Below are positions 5,160 through 5,218 of a stretch of DNA of 5,218 nucleotides, in pieces. The stretch is taken from assembly GCA_903921945.1 (NCBI GenBank), contig CAIXSC010001012.1, positions 1 to 5,218 of the forward strand, in the 5' to 3' direction. Position 1 is the stretch's first letter. Every line of letters begins with the position of its first letter. The position numbers and the translations under genes are program-made. A model generated the notes under the pieces. The model was not told the origin of the DNA and ran no database searches. It was given only the letters and a program-made list of their open reading frames with translations. The stretch is from an uncultured Planctomycetaceae bacterium (lineage in GTDB: Bacteria > Planctomycetota > Planctomycetia > Pirellulales > Pirellulaceae).

Positions 5160-5218
5160 GCGTTTGATGCCAACTTTTTGTCCCGGCCCAAGGTGCCGGT
5201 AAACTTCGATCACACACC

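Larger units (their letters stand above)
4868..5218. other. Right-hand intergenic region with no gene recognised
   Basis: I find no supported gene in these 351 bases on either strand. A plus-strand ATG frame at 5008-5202 runs through the purine-rich repeat and has an Arg-rich, family-less translation, so I do not call it. Small structures are present: the hairpin at 4882-4894; CGGTA/TACCG at 4972-4976 and 4984-4988 with a 7-nt loop; a doubled heptamer TTCCATA at 4989-5002; and the 16-bp repeat at 5128-5159. The whole stretch appears to be ordinary intergenic DNA, or the far 5' flank of a gene beyond the window. Confidence 0.5.

Noticed and set aside
5008..5202. 64-codon plus-strand ORF at the right edge
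   Set aside because: It has no ribosome binding site, is Arg-rich and runs through the 16-bp direct repeat. There is no recognisable domain.

Overview
The window looks like chromosome from a planctomycete (Pirellulales/Rhodopirellula-like bacterium). The grounds are a Cys-type secreted sulfatase, a signal-peptide beta-barrel protein of the planctomycetal outer-membrane type, a secreted TolB/PD40-like repeat protein, a fragment of a DUF1501 protein, moderately GC-rich codon use, loose gene spacing, and short purine-rich intergenic repeats. This assignment is inference; no rRNA or other marker gene is present.

Layout. Bases 1-288 hold no convincing complete gene. The left edge has one frame that looks coding for about 25 codons and then decays, followed by five copies of an 8-bp tandem repeat (231-270). 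Bases 289-1470 (minus strand) encode a 393-aa exported PD40/TolB-like beta-propeller protein. Bases 1471-2255 are a 785-bp gap in annotation terms, but not an empty one. It holds, on the minus strand, a detached C-terminal piece of a DUF1501 protein (1715-1855, open to 1915). On the plus strand it holds a 58-codon cysteine-containing ORF with a good Shine-Dalgarno (1956-2132), preceded by a small dyad, and then a bulged hairpin (2193-2212). Bases 2256-3284 (plus) encode a 342-aa outer-membrane beta-barrel protein. Bases 3285-3511 contain three hairpins in a row, one of which is a reasonable terminator candidate. Bases 3512-4867 (plus) encode a 451-aa family S1 sulfatase with all expected active-site motifs. 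Bases 4868-5218 carry no recognisable gene, but have weak hairpins and a second purine-rich repeat with a 16-bp (2 x 8) period.

How the parts relate. The three full-length products all have export signals, so the window is biased to cell-envelope or periplasmic functions. The sulfatase would remove sulfate esters from polysaccharides or glycans, and the barrel protein sits in the outer membrane. The PD40 protein probably scaffolds or binds something in the periplasm. Nothing ties them into one operon: the PD40 gene is on the opposite strand, and the barrel and sulfatase genes are separated by 227 bp with terminator-like hairpins. I see no defence system, CRISPR array, tRNA, rRNA or intact mobile element. 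The least ordinary items are the DUF1501 fragment, the short Cys-containing ORF and the pair of 8-bp-periodic repeats.
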